Assembly (NCBI RefSeq): GCF_016808335.1
Contig: NC_053138.1
Location: forward strand, 55,954,951 to 56,018,950
Length of the DNA: 64,000 nt
DNA from: Panicum virgatum
Taxonomy: Eukaryota > Streptophyta > Magnoliopsida > Poales > Poaceae
Direction of reading: 5' to 3'
The position numbers and the translations under genes were made by a program. Of this stretch, positions 11,001 to 23,165 are shown one piece after another. Positions within the stretch are counted from its first letter, which is position 1. Each line of letters opens with the position of its first letter. Below the pieces are notes generated by a model that worked only from the letters and a program-made list of their open reading frames with translations, was not told the DNA's origin and searched no databases.

Positions 11001-11284
11001 AAACCCTTTTGGACTTTGGTGTGAAACTAGATAGGATCCCACTCCTTTGTGACAATGAAAGTGCCGTAAAAATTGCCAAGAATCCGGTTCAACACTCTCG
11101 CACAAAGCACATTGATATTCGCCATCACTTCTTGCGTGATCACGAAACCAAAGGAGACATATCTCTTCAAGGTGTGAGATCCGAGGAGCAATTGGAGGAT
11201 ATATTCACTAAACCATTAGACGAGAGTACCTTTGTTAGGCTAAGGAATGAGCTTAATGTGTTAGATGCGGCAAACGTCATGTAA
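8019..11284 (+). pseudogene. pol: Sirevirus pol: protease, integrase, reverse transcriptase, RNase H
   Basis: Copia-order polyprotein gene, carried as four open pieces. The protease has the LDSGCSQHM active-site region at about 8049. The integrase has its HHCC zinc domain (WHRR...H...CKACQAG) and the acidic triad in LLHMDLFGP, RSDNGTEF and QQNRVVERKN. The RT has [14 protein letters not shown] and the YVDD catalytic motif at 10332-10343. The RNase H carries YSDSDFAG and ends with the KHIDIRHHF block and stop at 11284. Three breaks are visible: TAG at 8436-8438 (a Trp position), TAA at 9345-9347, and a one-base deletion near 10880-10890 that moves RNase H into another frame. The catalytic residues themselves look intact, but no continuous product can form. 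It lies 16 bp after the gag tail. Confidence 0.93.
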
Positions 11285-12696
11285 GATGCCATGTCATATA
11301 GAAAAATGCATACATATAGGACACTTGTCTAACCATGGTAAGATAGTGATGAGCAAGGGTTTAGCTAGAGGTGGTGGTCCACTTGTTTTCCTCTAGGCTT
11401 GTAGAAAGGCTCATCATGAAGAAGCTTCCCGTGGGTTCAAACTTGACAAGTAGATCTTAATTTCTTGTTATGCATTTCTTGTCATATAGATGTGCACTTC
11501 ATGTTTACTTTACTTTCGCATGTGGTTGTAGCTTGCACCATCATTGCATGCGTAAGGGTCACAAAGGAGATCACTTGATGAAAATGAGACTTGTTTCAAA
11601 TACAAGATCTTAATTCATGAAAAGTGAAAAGAGCAAAGTGTTTGGTGCGTTATTGCCTAGTGAGCAATGTCATGATGAGTTTGAAGCTTTCTATCTTCAA
11701 TATTCCTATGACATGGCTCATACATTTTATTTGGCGCTTTGTCTCTCTTGCGGCTTTTCCTTGTGTTTGAAAAGAAAATTATTTAAGCTAGTGTGCTATC
11801 CTATTTATTTTGAGGGGTAAAGTCGCCAATGCAAGTCCATTAACTTGAGTTTATTTGAATTTTATAAGTTTATTGGACTTAGCATAGAAGAGTGAGCTGA
11901 GTGAGGGGTTTTTGGCTTCACCGGTTAAACCGACGCTCAATGGATCTATACTCATCGGTTTAACCGGCGTTACCAAGTTGTGTCTCAGCTCAGTCAGCTT
12001 CAGGCGTTCAACCGGTGTATACAAAAGTGACAGCATCGGATCAACCGGTGAATGTAACACAGTTTTGTCCTGCAAATCAACCGGTGATATCAGCATTCAA
12101 CCGGCGTATACAAAAGTCATATCGTCGGATCAACCGGCGTTCAGATGCAGATCTGGTGAAGTCTCGGGTAAACTACACCGACGCAATCAACCGGCGTTCA
12201 AACCCTATGCGTCGGATCGACCTGTGTTAAAGAAAATCACGGGTCCCACCTGTCATATATGTGTCTTGTGCGGGCTGTCGGTTTCTCCTTCCTTCTCTGT
12301 TTCGCCTGACTCCTCCCATCTCACGCCGCCTCCGCTCCGCACCCGCCTCCGCGCCGCCACCACTCGCCGTCGCTCGCCCACGCTCACGCCGCTCGCCTGC
12401 ACGCCGAGCCGCCGCCGCCGTGCTCCTTTTCTCGCCGCCGCGCAACCACCGCAGCGCACCCTGCGCAGCCCGCGCGCGCCTCCCTCGCCAAACGCCGCCG
12501 TGTGCTCCAAGCGCCGCCCGTGCATCACCGCCACCTACGCCGCCTACACGCAGCCGCGCCTCCACGCCTTGCGCAGCACCCACGCAGCCGTGCCTCCTCG
12601 CCTTGCGCAGCACCCACGCAGCCGCGCCTCCTCGCCACAGCCACAGCACACCCTCACCCAGTGCTCGCAGGGTGTTCGAGGTTTTGCCTGTTTGTG
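11285..12696. other. Pol to envelope-like spacer of the Sirevirus
   Basis: Non-coding. It starts with AT-rich sequence. Bases 11920-12215 repeat the ACCGGTTAAACCGACG motif family seen in the LTRs. Bases 12290-12660 are strongly C-rich and contain a 34-bp unit (CTTGCGCAGCACCCACGCAG region) repeated about 2.5 times at 12551-12640. This could be the promoter and leader for the downstream gene; that is inference. Confidence 0.6.
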
Positions 12697-15252
12697 ATGG
12701 GATGTGAAAAGAGGAAGGGGAAGGAGGTAGTTGTCAAGAAGCTAGTCCGCAAGCAGACTCGCGCAGAGAGAGAGGCCGAGAGGGCCGAGATGGTGGCCAA
12801 GGCCGCCGAGGAGCAGGCGTCAGGCCGTGCTCGCCCGTTTGCGATCAGGGATCCGCCAGCCAGGGGCAGGGCCATAGGCCGAGGTATGGGCCGAGTCAGA
12901 GGTGCCAGGGCCACCAGAGCCACGACTGAGGCAGCAGCAGTAGAGTCAGATCGTTCACTTTCAGCTACAGAGTCAGATAGAGATACAGAGGCAGAGCAGT
13001 CTGAGCAGTCGCAGGGGCAGGGCACACAGGAGTCACCGACTCTACGACGTTCTGGCCGCACACGGCAGACGTCCCCAGCAGGAGACACTTCGCCAGTGAC
13101 CGAGCGTCGCACTGGACCAAGGACGCGAGGAGGTCACCAGCCACAGGAGCCTCGCAGGTCCACAGCAGCAGCAGCAGCAGCTCGTAGAGCCGAGGCCCTA
13201 GAGGCCGAGCGCGCAGTGTTCCGTATGGACACTGTTGTGCGTCTGGAGCCGGGTGTGTTGCTCCAGAACTTGACCAAGGCCAATGCGGCGAAGGTCAAGA
13301 GGCTCAGGTGGAGTGTTCAGGAGGAGGACTGGTTCCCCGTGACCCGTGACAGCAGGGTCGACCGTAGGTTCTGGACGCTTCTTCAGGCCAGTTTCTACGA
13401 GACCTACCAGAGGCGGGGCCACAGGATCTTCCCGCACAGAGTGCTTGACTGGGTGTCTCTGAGGACAGCCGCAGGGGGAGCAGACGTCAGAGAGCACTTC
13501 GCTCACTTCAAGGGCCTGCCCAGGTTACTCCAGATTGAGCAGAACAGATATATCGAGGACTGGGTCAGAGTCTTCTATGCCACGGCCTGGATTGCTCCCG
13601 AGCGTCGAGCAGTACACTTTGTTTTTGGAGGCCAGGTTTTTGGTTTGTCGAGAGCGACGATAGCAGGGATACTTGGAGTTGACTTGGTTGACGTATCCCT
13701 GCACGAGATGGTTTACGGAGATGCAGATCCACCGCGCAGAGCCATGATTGGCGGGATTGAACCTTCTCACGAGGCGATCTCTCAGTGCTTCCGCCAACCG
13801 TTCCCAGCTTCCTACGCCAGAGTGCCCAGCTTGCTGACCCCAGAGGCGTACACAGTTCACATGGCCCTCCGGAGGACTTTGCTACCGAGGAGTGGCTACC
13901 TAGAGGGGTTTACTGGTTTGCAGTAGCTGTTACTTCTTCACATCCTCACTCACGAGCCATTCGATATTGTTGACTTTATACTGGCTGAGATCGAGGATGT
14001 GATCACTGACGGGATGGGGGTCGTGAGGCAGTTCCCCTATGCACACTGGATCAGCTATATTTGTTCGATGATCGTGCCAACTGAGTCACCCGTCAGTGCC
14101 GTCTACTGTCAGGACGAGGCTCCCCGGTTCCCAGTTTACCGTCCGACAGCACCACAGGACCGGAGGAGAGGGAGACAGGCTGATAGAGCTGACATGTCAC
14201 AGTTGTCACCAGGGGCACAGGCCAGAGTAGCACAGGAGGACGATGCACTCCTGGCAGCCGAGGCACAGCTTCCCGGAGGAGAGGATGAGATACACTGGTC
14301 TGAGCTTGAGTCAGACTCCTCCGAGGACGTCGAGTACTTCCTTGCAGCAGCCCCAGCTAGTCACGACCATGAGGCAGGGGGGTCTAGAGAGCCAGCCCCA
14401 GAGTCAGTCGCTGCTGCTACAGTCTCTGAGTCACAGGTGACTCAGCCGTCCGAGCTTACCTCTCTACTTCAGCAGCTTGTTACTCAGCAGCGAGAGGACC
14501 GGATAGCTCAGGAGGAGGCCAGGAGAGCCCATGAGGCTCAGCTAGCAGCGATACAGAGAGAGGCCGCCCGAGAGCGTGCTGCAGCAGAGGAGCAGTTTGT
14601 CGGCCTTATTGATCGAGTATCATAGAGGACAGACGCTCAGTTTCAGTAGATGCAGCAGGAGATGATGGCGATGTTTGGGATGATCACACAGTTGTACACT
14701 CACACCGGACTCGTCCCGCAGCAGCCAGGACAGCTAGGCCTTCAGGGTGTTGGGGCACCTCAGCTAGCAGTTACTCCAGCTCCAGCGCCCACTGCAGCTC
14801 CAGCTACTACAGCGACACCGGAGACCACGTTCTCGATGTCAGCACTTCTTGGGTCTGCCGGTCGTCCGCTGTTCTCGCCACTGCCAGCGACCACACTCTT
14901 CCAGGACTCACCGTCGACAGTCGCTCTCCCCGTCATTCCATAGACACTACTTTCAGGGGGAGGAGGAGAGGGGTCCTTACTTCAGCAGTCGACACAGCCG
15001 GTAGCCTCAGCACTCACTACGTCAGATGTTGACACTTCTTCTGCTGAGCCGGTTACCACGTCTACCGACCCTCTTCCAGGCAGTGCTAGCACGAGACCCT
15101 CTACCACAGCTACACCCCCGGTCATTTCAGATCCAGCAGGCAGTTCTGACCAGTAGCTCCCGTCTGTCACCGAGGGTTCACCATCCGACGACGACGACGA
15201 CGACGATGACCCGGACCGCTTCCTTGCCGTGCCACGACAGCCGGATCAGTAG
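12697..15252 (+). pseudogene. Sirevirus envelope-like gene with several in-frame TAG stops
   Basis: One reading frame of about 850 codons placed after pol, where Sireviruses carry an envelope-like gene. I chose the ATG at 12697 (MGCEKRKGKEVV) because everything upstream is C-rich leader. The N-terminus is basic and Arg/Ala-rich. The middle (about residues 190-440) has a conserved fold seen in plant transposon proteins (RYIEDWVRVFYATAWIA; FDIVDFILAEIEDVI; PYAHWISYI), matching what Pfam calls the plant transposon protein domain PF20167. After it come an acidic stretch, a Glu/Arg/Gln-rich coiled coil (about 14440-14620), a Pro/Ala/Thr-rich tail and a poly-Asp run. TAG codons at 13924, 14623, 14647, 14941 and 15154 interrupt the single frame; 15250 is probably the natural end. 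No clear signal peptide or membrane segment is visible, so an envelope role is not supported. Confidence 0.8.
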
Positions 15253-15534
15253 CTCGCCTTTTTGGTGCTTTGTTGCCAAAGGGGGAGAGAGTCAGGGGGA
15301 GGGTAGAGATAGAGAGAGCTCATAGTTATCAGGACTTTGATTCTTTGTATCACATTTGGTGTTAGTTCATGGATATGTACATTTGTCGCTTGAGTATGCC
15401 GTGCTTTGAGACATATCTATGGATTTCGTTTGAGCCGTTGAGCTTTTTGGTCCTTTTTCGAGTTTGCTTGAGTTTATCCTGTTTTTATTTTTCTCGCTCT
15501 CTCGTTATTTATGTTTGTGTTGTCATCAATCACC
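15253..15534. other. Sirevirus 3' untranslated region
   Basis: It includes GGGGGAGAG-type purine runs and ends with the conserved TTGTGTTGTCATCAATCACC block just before the purine tract. Confidence 0.6.
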
Positions 15535-15548
15535 AAAAAGGGGGAGAT
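15535..15548 (+). other. Polypurine tract
   Basis: AAAAAGGGGGAGAT abuts the 3' LTR, the primer for plus-strand synthesis. The identical tract precedes the 3' LTR of the element at 47136-53259. Confidence 0.9.
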
Positions 15549-17234
15549 TGTAAGCATCTAGGCCCTCAAGGTATGTTTCGGTGATTAATGACAACCATTA
15601 TTGTGACTAATGAGTTTGTGCAGCTTAATAGATCATTATTGCTCATTTGGTCATATGACAAAAGAGGCCCCTAAATTTCGTTATCCAAAAAGGCGATCTC
15701 GGTATTCAACTTTTATATATGTCAAGACTAAGGATCTTTCTAGTCCTAAGTGTCATAAGGTTAAGCAGGACACTTAGGTTAGTATAGGTTTTATAGTTTT
15801 GTAGTGATCGCACTATTAAGAGGGGTTAAGGCTAAGTAACTTGAGCATGGACATGGTCATTTGAAAATGGATGCACACTATGGTCACTCAGGTTTCAAGA
15901 AGTTCAAATAAGTGGTTCTCAACTTATATCTCAAGAATATTTGGATTTCATTCAAGACTCAAATCAGAAAAGGCAAAATCAGAAAAAGTCTTTAACACCG
16001 GTTTAACCGACAACCTCAATTTTCTATACGTCGGTTAAACGAAGTCAGCAGAATCCGGACAAGTCAATACACCGGTTAAACCGACGCGTTTGAATTTAAC
16101 GTCGGTGCATTAGTCCAGAGTTGGTTTTTCCAGGGTATTTCAAGTTCTATACACCGGTTAAACCGACGATGTTTGAAATGGGACGTCGGTGCAATTGACC
16201 AGTGAGATAGTTTTTCCAAGGATTTCAGAAGTTGTACGCACCGGTTAAACCGACGATAGGTTTGAGTTAACGTCGGTGCAGTTGTCCAGAGACTTGGTTT
16301 TTCAGTTGATCAGTGGACAACTACACTCACCGGTTAAACCGATGATACGTCGGTTAATCTGCCCAAGTTGTAACGGCTAGTTTTCAGAAGGGGCAGTTTA
16401 CATTCATCGGTTAAACCGACGCTGACTATTGGAGGTACGTCGGATTAACCGGCGCTACGCAGTTTTCTGGCAGCTTTTCTCCAACGGCTCTATTCATGTG
16501 AGCTGCCTATATATACCCCTCCAATGGGTCATTTTGCTACTCTTGACACTAGGCAACATCAAAACACTCATACTATAGTCAAGAGCCACCTTGAGCTTCA
16601 TCCTTCACATACTTGTTCATTCAATCAATCAAGAAGCAAGATTAAGGACTTGAGTAGAGAGAAGCTTGTGTGCATCCGTTCTTTGTGATCGGTTCTTGCT
16701 CAAGTGAAGGTCTTAGCTTGTTACTCTTGGTGATTGGCATCACCTAGGCGATCTTGGTGATTGAGGTGTTTCTCGCGGAGCTTGCCAAGGATTGTGGGAG
16801 CCCGGAGAAGAAGATTGTACGTGGCTTGATCTCCACCACGCCGGGATGGTGAACGGAGACTCTTAGTGAGCGCCCTCGTCTTGGTGACTTGGGAGGTGAC
16901 AATACTCTTTGTGAGTGTCACAACGTGGATTAGGGGTGTGTGCCAACACATCGATACCACGGGAAAAAATCCGGTCGTCTCTTGTCCACTCTCTTTATTC
17001 AAGCATTTTCTTTCATGCAATTTACTCATGTGCTTGACGTAGAGATCATAACTTAGCTCTACCTTGCTAGGCTTTACTTTGTTTTATCTCTCTTAGCTTG
17101 TGTAGGTAGCTTAGTTATCCGGTTGGTGAATTGGTGCCTTACTAGCATTGCATAGGTTAAAGTTGCTTTACTTTATTTTAGAAATTGAAAAAGGCCCAAT
17201 TCACCCCCCCCCTCTTGGTCCATCGATCCTTACA
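15549..17234 (+). repeat. 3' LTR of the Sirevirus
   Basis: 1686 bp, near-identical to 4163-5845, followed by the CCAAT duplication. Confidence 0.97.
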
Positions 17235-17866
17235 CCAATGGGTCACGATAGGAACCTAAGACCTAATAATAACACCAGCCTCTGATGCGAACTTGGCAGC
17301 TAGCATCGGTTCAAGTGACCTTTGGTTCCCCTCAGTAATAGATATGGGCATCCCTCTTCTCCCCATAGCTTTGGTCATCCTATCAAACAAAATTCCCCTG
17401 GTTGATTCCCTCGAATTCCTCAAGCCACCTCTTTGTGTAGGTACTTCAATTCAAATTCTCATTATTCAACAAATATAGAAACATTAGCACAACATCCTTA
17501 AGGGGTAAGATAAGAACCAACCTTCAGATCTAGAATCCGACTGCCCAGGGTCAGTATTCTGCTCGGTATCATATATGTCCAAGTCATTATCAGCATATGC
17601 ATATGACTAGTCCCTTAGAGGACTTCAACGATTGTTCAAGTCCTCATGATAGTTGGTGTTTTCTGCAACTCCTGGCAATTCTTTTTGCACAGCATTGTCA
17701 CCACCCCTACTGTTTCCTGCAATTGGTGATATTTCTTCATGTATAGGCTGTTCAGGTGCTCTTGTTGTCTGCAGCCTTTTCAGTATCCTTGATGAACCTG
17801 TAGGAACAGCTTTTGTTAGTGGGATTGACCTCACCCTCTTGGATTGTCTGCCTCCAGGAGCCATAG
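17235..17866 (-). pseudogene. Tnp1-like CACTA protein, N-terminal exons (left copy)
   Basis: The minus strand from ATG 17866 reads MAPGGRQSKRVRSIPL, then PTGSSRILKRLQTTRAPEQP, an N-terminal signature I recognise from plant Tnp1/En-Spm proteins. The frame meets a TGA at about 17625 and continues beyond it (YAYADNDLDIYDTE). A second block at about 17270-17425 reads RGILFDRMTKAMGRRGMPI, then AAKFASEAGVIIRS, a stop, and VPIVTHW. This matches the conserved core that binds subterminal repeats in the family. Both stops also occur in the inverted copy, so the gene was dead or alternatively spliced before the duplication. The Sirevirus follows directly, at the Trp of THW. Confidence 0.65.
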
Positions 17867-17868
17867 CT

Positions 17869-18709
17869 GTAGGAATATGGGGTAGCAAAAACAAAAATTT
17901 CTACCACATAAAATAGGATTACTACAGTTATAGATCACGGGATTACCACTAGACGTGCGGATGTGGAAGTTCTGTCGCACGTCGATGTAGTCGAACAGAT
18001 GGAAGCCGGCAGTGCAGTTGCGAGAATCTCCTCACGTGCGGCTCGTCCTTGTGCTATAGATGCAGCACCTCCAAGGTATCCACACGTACGAGATGAAGTG
18101 TCGCGATCCGGATTGCTAGATCCGCGAAGACGACCTCGGGCTTGGTGCACAGGAGGGGGCGGCACTGTTCACGCGCCAGTACTGTAGCGCCGGATACTGT
18201 AGCAGCAGCTACTGTCTACACGAATCTACACGAACAGTAAAAACAGCTAGGGTTCTTAGGCGCCCCCCTCCTCTATTTATATAGCCTCTTAGGTGGGCTG
18301 CCTTGGCCCCCACCTTGGGCGCCCCCTTTTGGGCCAAAAAGGTCCATTAGTGCACCTAAGCCCAGTCTAATTCGGATCTCATCTTTATTAGGCTTCTTTC
18401 CCTTAAGTGTGTGACCCTATGGGCTCATATGCGAATAGACATGGCCCGAGGACTCTTACTTGGCCCAATAGTAGACAGTGGTAGATGTCTACTCCAGTTG
18501 GTAACAACGCAGCCAATGCCTCCGGCAACGGCCCCGCTTCAGGGTACTCCCTGAAACTTCGGTTATTTATATTGTTTATGCTTATATTTGTGATAAGTAT
18601 AAACATGTGCACCTGTTTTATTTCACTCTTTAAAGTCATAGAAATATTGCTAGTTTATACATTTAATTTTAGAATTAAATTGTGCCCGAAATAGCCTAAA
18701 TTTCTAACA
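17869..18709 (+). repeat. Left LTR of the decayed copia
   Basis: 841 bp with a TATTTATATAG promoter-like site at 18274-18284 after a GGCGCCCCCCTCC run. Only 18481-18709 match the right LTR. Confidence 0.65.
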
Positions 18710-18749
18710 ATCTAAAAACCTGATTATGTTAATAGGCTTTCGGTAGCTA

Positions 18750-21700
18750 ACTTTGCTGCAACAATCAAACCACCACCTTTTGATGGTTCCAACTACAAAC
18801 GTTGGCGTGAGCGGCTTATACTGTGGTTGACAACAATGAGACTGATGCATGTAATAAAAGGGAAGCCTAATCAATTCACTCCAGAGGAAGGGAGTGCATT
18901 TGATGCTTTCGATAACTTTTTCCGAGGCTGCATCATAAGTGTTCTCGCTGAAAACCTAGTGGATTCTTTTATCTGGCTCACGACTGGCAAGGATATGTGG
19001 GATACTCTTGAGGCTCAATATGGAGTGTCTGATGCCGGCAGTGAGTTGTATCTCATGGAGCAATTCCTTGACTACAAGATGGTTGAAGACCATTCTATAG
19101 TAGAACAAGCTCATGAAATACATACGCTAGCAAAAGATCTCAAAAATTGTAGCAAAGAGACTCCATGTGTGTTACCCGATAAGTTTGTGGCCGGAGGTAT
19201 TATCTCAAAGTTGCCACCTTCTTGGAGGGATTTTGCTACTTCACTGAAACACAAGAGACAAAAGTTCACCATCGATTGACTCATTGGGACTCTTGATGTT
19301 GAAGAGAAGGCGAGAGCAAAAGATACACGTGGAAAAGGTATAGTTGGAGCTTCAAGCGGCAACTTTGTTCAAAAGAACAATACCCACGAGAATAAAAAGA
19401 AGCCACCACAGAACCATTCAAAGACTAAGCAGACAACCTCCTTCAAGAAGAAGAAGAAGGGTGCTTGCTTTGTGTGTGACAGTCCGGACCACTTTGCTTC
19501 TAAGTGTCCGAATCGCAAAGGCAGCAAGTTTGCCAACATGGTAATTAGCGAGGCTGGAGGAACATCAAAGTATGGTAATTTATTACCTACAGTTGTTTCA
19601 GTATTTAGTTCACCCGAGTGGTGGATTGACACTGGGGCTAATATTCATATTTGTACTGATGCTTCTTTGTTTTCTTCTTACAAGATCGGAGGGACTACCT
19701 CCTTGTTGATGGGGAACGGATCACATGTGCGTGTTCTTAGTGTTGGTACGGTAAATCTGAAACTTACTTCGGGAAAGACCGTGCAGTTGAAGAACGTGCA
19801 GCATGTCCCCACCATCAAGAAGAATCTAGTCAGTGGCTCTCTAATGTGTAGAGAGGGTTATAAGATAGTTTTTGAATCCAATAAATGTATTTTGTCTAAG
19901 TTTGGGACATTTATCGGAAAAGGTTATGATAGTGGAGGCTTGTTTCGCTTATCTTTGTCAGAAGATTGTAATAAAGTTGTGAACAATGTTGTTAACGTTG
20001 ATGAATCAAATGTTTGGCATTCGAGGCTTTGTCACGTTAATTTTGGTTGCATGATGCGGTTAGCTAATTTGAATTTAATTTCAAAATTTACCTTTGTCAA
20101 AAATTCTAAGTGCCATGTATGTATTGAATCAAAACAAACTCGCAAGCCTCATAAGGCTGTGGAGGCGAGAAACTTGGCACCGTTAGAATTAATTCATTCA
20201 GATTTATGCGAAATGAATGGCGTGTTGACAAAAGGTGGTAAGAAATATTTCATAACTTTGATGGATGACTGCACTAGATTTTGTTACATCTATTTGTTGA
20301 AGTCAAAAGATGAAGCTTTGCACTATTTAAAATCTATAAAGCTGAAGTAGAAAACCAACTTGAGAGAAAGACCAAAAGAGTTAGGTCAGATCATGGTGGC
20401 GAGTACTTATCAAACTTATTCACTTCATTCTGCGAGGAACATGGTATTATTCATGAGAGGACGCCTCCCTATTCACCTCAGTCAAATGGGGTTGCCGAAA
20501 GAAAGAACCGCACTCCAACTGATTTGGTTAATGCCATGTTAGATATAGCGGGACTTTCCAAGGAATTGTGGGGTGAGGCAATATTGACTGCATGTCATGT
20601 CCTAAACCGTGTTCCATCAAAGAATAAAGAGATAACACCATTCGAGGAATGGGAGAAAAAAAAGGCCAACACTTTCATACTTACGTACATGGGGTTGTTT
20701 GGCAAAAGTCAGTGTGCCAATAACCAAGAAACGTAAGGTTGGACATAAAACTGTGGATTGTGTCTTTCTAGGTTATGCTATTCACAGCATTGGTTATAGA
20801 TTTTTAATAGTTAAATCTGGAGTATTTGACATGTATGTCGGTACAGTAATAGAGTCCAGAGATGCTACATTTTTTGAAAACATTTTTCCTATGAGAGATG
20901 AAATAAGTTCATCTAGGCAAGAGCTTATCGAGGATGATAGCTCTGCTAAAAAGATAGAACACAACGAACCTACACTTGTGGAAAATCCTGAGGATGATAA
21001 CAATGAGGCTTCTAGAAAGAGCAAAAGACAAAGAATTGCAAAGTCTTTTGGTGATGACTTCATTATATACCTCGTGGATGATACTCCTAGAACCATTGAA
21101 AAGGCATATTCATCTCCTGATGCTAACTATTGGAAGAAAGCAGTAAGGAGTGAGATGGATTCTATTATGTCCAATGGTACATGAGAGGTGGTTGAACGTC
21201 CTTATGGATGTAAACCTGTAGGATGCAAGTGGGTGTTCAAGAAAAAACTTAGGCCAGATGGTACTATTGAAAAGTACAAGCCTAGGCTTATGGCCAAGGG
21301 TTATACCCAGAAATAAGGAGAAGATTTCTTTAATACTTATTCACCTGTTGTCCGATTGACCATGATTCGAGTACTACTTTCCCTAGCAGTCTCTTATGGT
21401 CTTCTCGTTCATCAGATAGACGTTAAGACAGCTTTCCTTAATGGAGGAGATCTATATGGATCAGCCAGATGGGTTTGTATCAAAAGGTCAAGAAGGAATG
21501 GTATGTAAGTTGCTGAAATCTTTATATGGTCTCAAGCAAGCGCCTAAGCAATGGCATGAAAAGTTCGACAGAACTTTGACATCTGCCGGCTTTGTAGTAA
21601 ACGAAACTGACAAATGTGTGTACTATTGTTTTGGTGGGGTTGAAGGAGTGATTATGTGCTTGTATGTGGATGACATACTGATCTTTGGGACAAGCCTTAA

Positions 21701-22615
21701 TGTGATTAAGGAAGTCAAAGACTTCTTGTCTCAAAGTTTTGAGATGAAAGATCTGGGAGTAGCTGATGTTATTCTTAATATAAAACTGGTAAAAGAGAGA
21801 AATGGTGGGGTGACTCTTACACAGTCTCACTATGTGGAGAAGGTTCTAAGTCGCTTTGGTTATAGTGACTATAAACCTGTCTCAACACCATATGATGCCA
21901 GTGTTATTTAAAAAAGAATAAAAGGATAATGAGGGATCAGCTGAGATACTCTCAAATTATTGGTTCATTGATGTATTTAGCTAGTGCAACAAGGTCTGAC
22001 ATCTCATTTGCTGTGGGCAAATTGAGCCGGTTTGTTTCAAACCCGGAAAATGATCATTGGAAGCCTCTTGAAAGAGTTATGCGCTATCTAAAAGGCACAA
22101 TAGACTATGGTATTCACTACACCGGGTATCCTAGGGTACTAGAAGGGTATAGTGATTCAAACTGGATTTCTGATGCTGATGAGATAAAAGCCACAAGTGG
22201 ATATGTGTTTACACTTGGAGGTGGCGTTGTTTCATGAAAGTCTTGCAAGCAGACCATCTTAACGAGGTCAACAATGGAAGCAGAACTCACAGCATTAGAT
22301 ACTGCCACTGTTGAGGCTGAGTGGCTTCGTGAGTTCCTAATGGATTTGCCGATAGTTGAAAAACCGATACCGGCTATCCTGATGAACTGTGACAATCAAA
22401 CTGTGATTGTTAAGGTGAACAGTTCTAAGGACAACATAAAATCCTCTAGTCATGTTAAAAGGCGGTTGAAATCTGTCAGGAAATTGAAAAACTCGGGAGT
22501 AATAGCCTTGGACTATGTTCAAACGGATAAGAACTTGGCAGATCAATTCACAAAGGGTCTTTCACGGAATGTGATAGACAATGCATCCTTGGAATTGGGC
22601 ATGAGACCCACGTGA
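18750..22615 (+). pseudogene. Copia gag-pol remnant (Tork-like), many frameshifts and stops
   Basis: Remnant of a single gag-pol gene. The gag (about 18770-19550) has a DUF4219/UBN2-type body (DMWDTLEAQYGVSDAGSELY) and an intact zinc knuckle, CFVCDSPDHFASKC. The protease region reads WWIDTGANIHIC. The integrase zinc domain reads WHSRLCHVNF...CHVCIESKQTR. The RT has its LYVDDILIF motif at 21660-21680 and the RNase H block starts near 22137 (YSDSNWISD). Breaks include TGA at 19277, a one-base loss near 20326 that shifts integrase into another frame, a further shift near 20650-20690, TGA at 21182, TAA near 21315, a deletion near 21440, and stops at 21909 and about 22236. The lineage call rests on protein resemblance. 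It is a fossil that cannot be translated. Confidence 0.88.
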
Positions 22616-23165
22616 GTTATTTTATAGTGGTAACCTGTTCTATGTGATCGGAGATCCCGTGAAGTAGGATGGTGAAACAAACTATAATCTGACTGAGACA
22701 AGAGAAGCTTTGTAAAAAGGCTCGATCCATGTGTAAGGTGCATTTCTCTTCTAAATCTGTATGGCAGGGTGGTCTATACCTTAATGTGTTCCAAGTGGTT
22801 TCTTGAAAGCAAATGAGTTTTTTTTTTCTAGAAACAAAGATGTTGTCATGCAGAACATCTGTAAGGAATACACCTATATGAGTCTGACTACTGGTCATAG
22901 TCTATGAGAAATGGTAATCTCTAAAATCTCATATAAGGCCTAGAGTATGACTTATAAGCTCCAAACCGCGGGGATGCTTATGCAGCCTAGTACCAGTGTA
23001 GTTTGCACAAAACTGGCAATTCAAGGCATAGTCCATTGTACAGTTGTGAACAAGTTTAACCTTAATTCTAAATAGAAGTTCAACTTAACAGTCTCTATCA
23101 AATACTGGTATATCTGAGAGGAAATGAGAGCATTTCTAATGTGGCTTGAAATTCTTGGTGGGGAT
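22616..23165. other. 3' untranslated region of the decayed copia
   Basis: No coding sequence. It ends in a purine-rich CTTGGTGGGGAT just before the right LTR, the likely polypurine tract. Confidence 0.55.

Larger units (their letters stand above)
4163..17234 (+). mobile_element. Sirevirus-type Ty1/copia retrotransposon, full length but coding-defective
   Basis: Two LTRs of 1683 and 1686 bp start TGTAAGC and end CTTACA. The element is flanked by a perfect 5-bp duplication, CCAAT (4158-4162 and 17235-17239). The order is LTR, tRNA-Met primer site, gag, pol (protease, integrase, RT, RNase H), spacer, envelope-like gene, purine tract, LTR. Long LTRs, a long gag and a post-pol gene mark the Sirevirus lineage. 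By eye the LTRs differ at about 13 bases plus two small indels (about 99% identity), so insertion was recent, yet every gene is broken. The inverted CACTA copy at 59760 shows the uninterrupted target site. Confidence 0.95.
1656..17866 (-). mobile_element. CACTA (En/Spm) element with Tnp1-like gene, left copy, split by a Sirevirus
   Basis: The left terminus is CACTAGTGGAAATCGCAG, followed by subterminal repeats. The gene runs right to left from an ATG at 17866 to a stop at 2505. A Sirevirus at 4163-17234 interrupts it between its second and third coding blocks, so the element's own DNA is 1656-4162 plus 17235-17866. The right boundary is the first base of the next LTR (17869), so its 5' terminus is missing. 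No large Tnp2/TnpD transposase is present, so the element would have depended on others. The second copy (59134-61565) lacks the Sirevirus. Confidence 0.75.

Noticed and set aside
12551..12640. Possible CRISPR-like or satellite array
   Set aside because: Only about 2.5 tandem copies without unique spacers, inside the C-rich leader of the Sirevirus.
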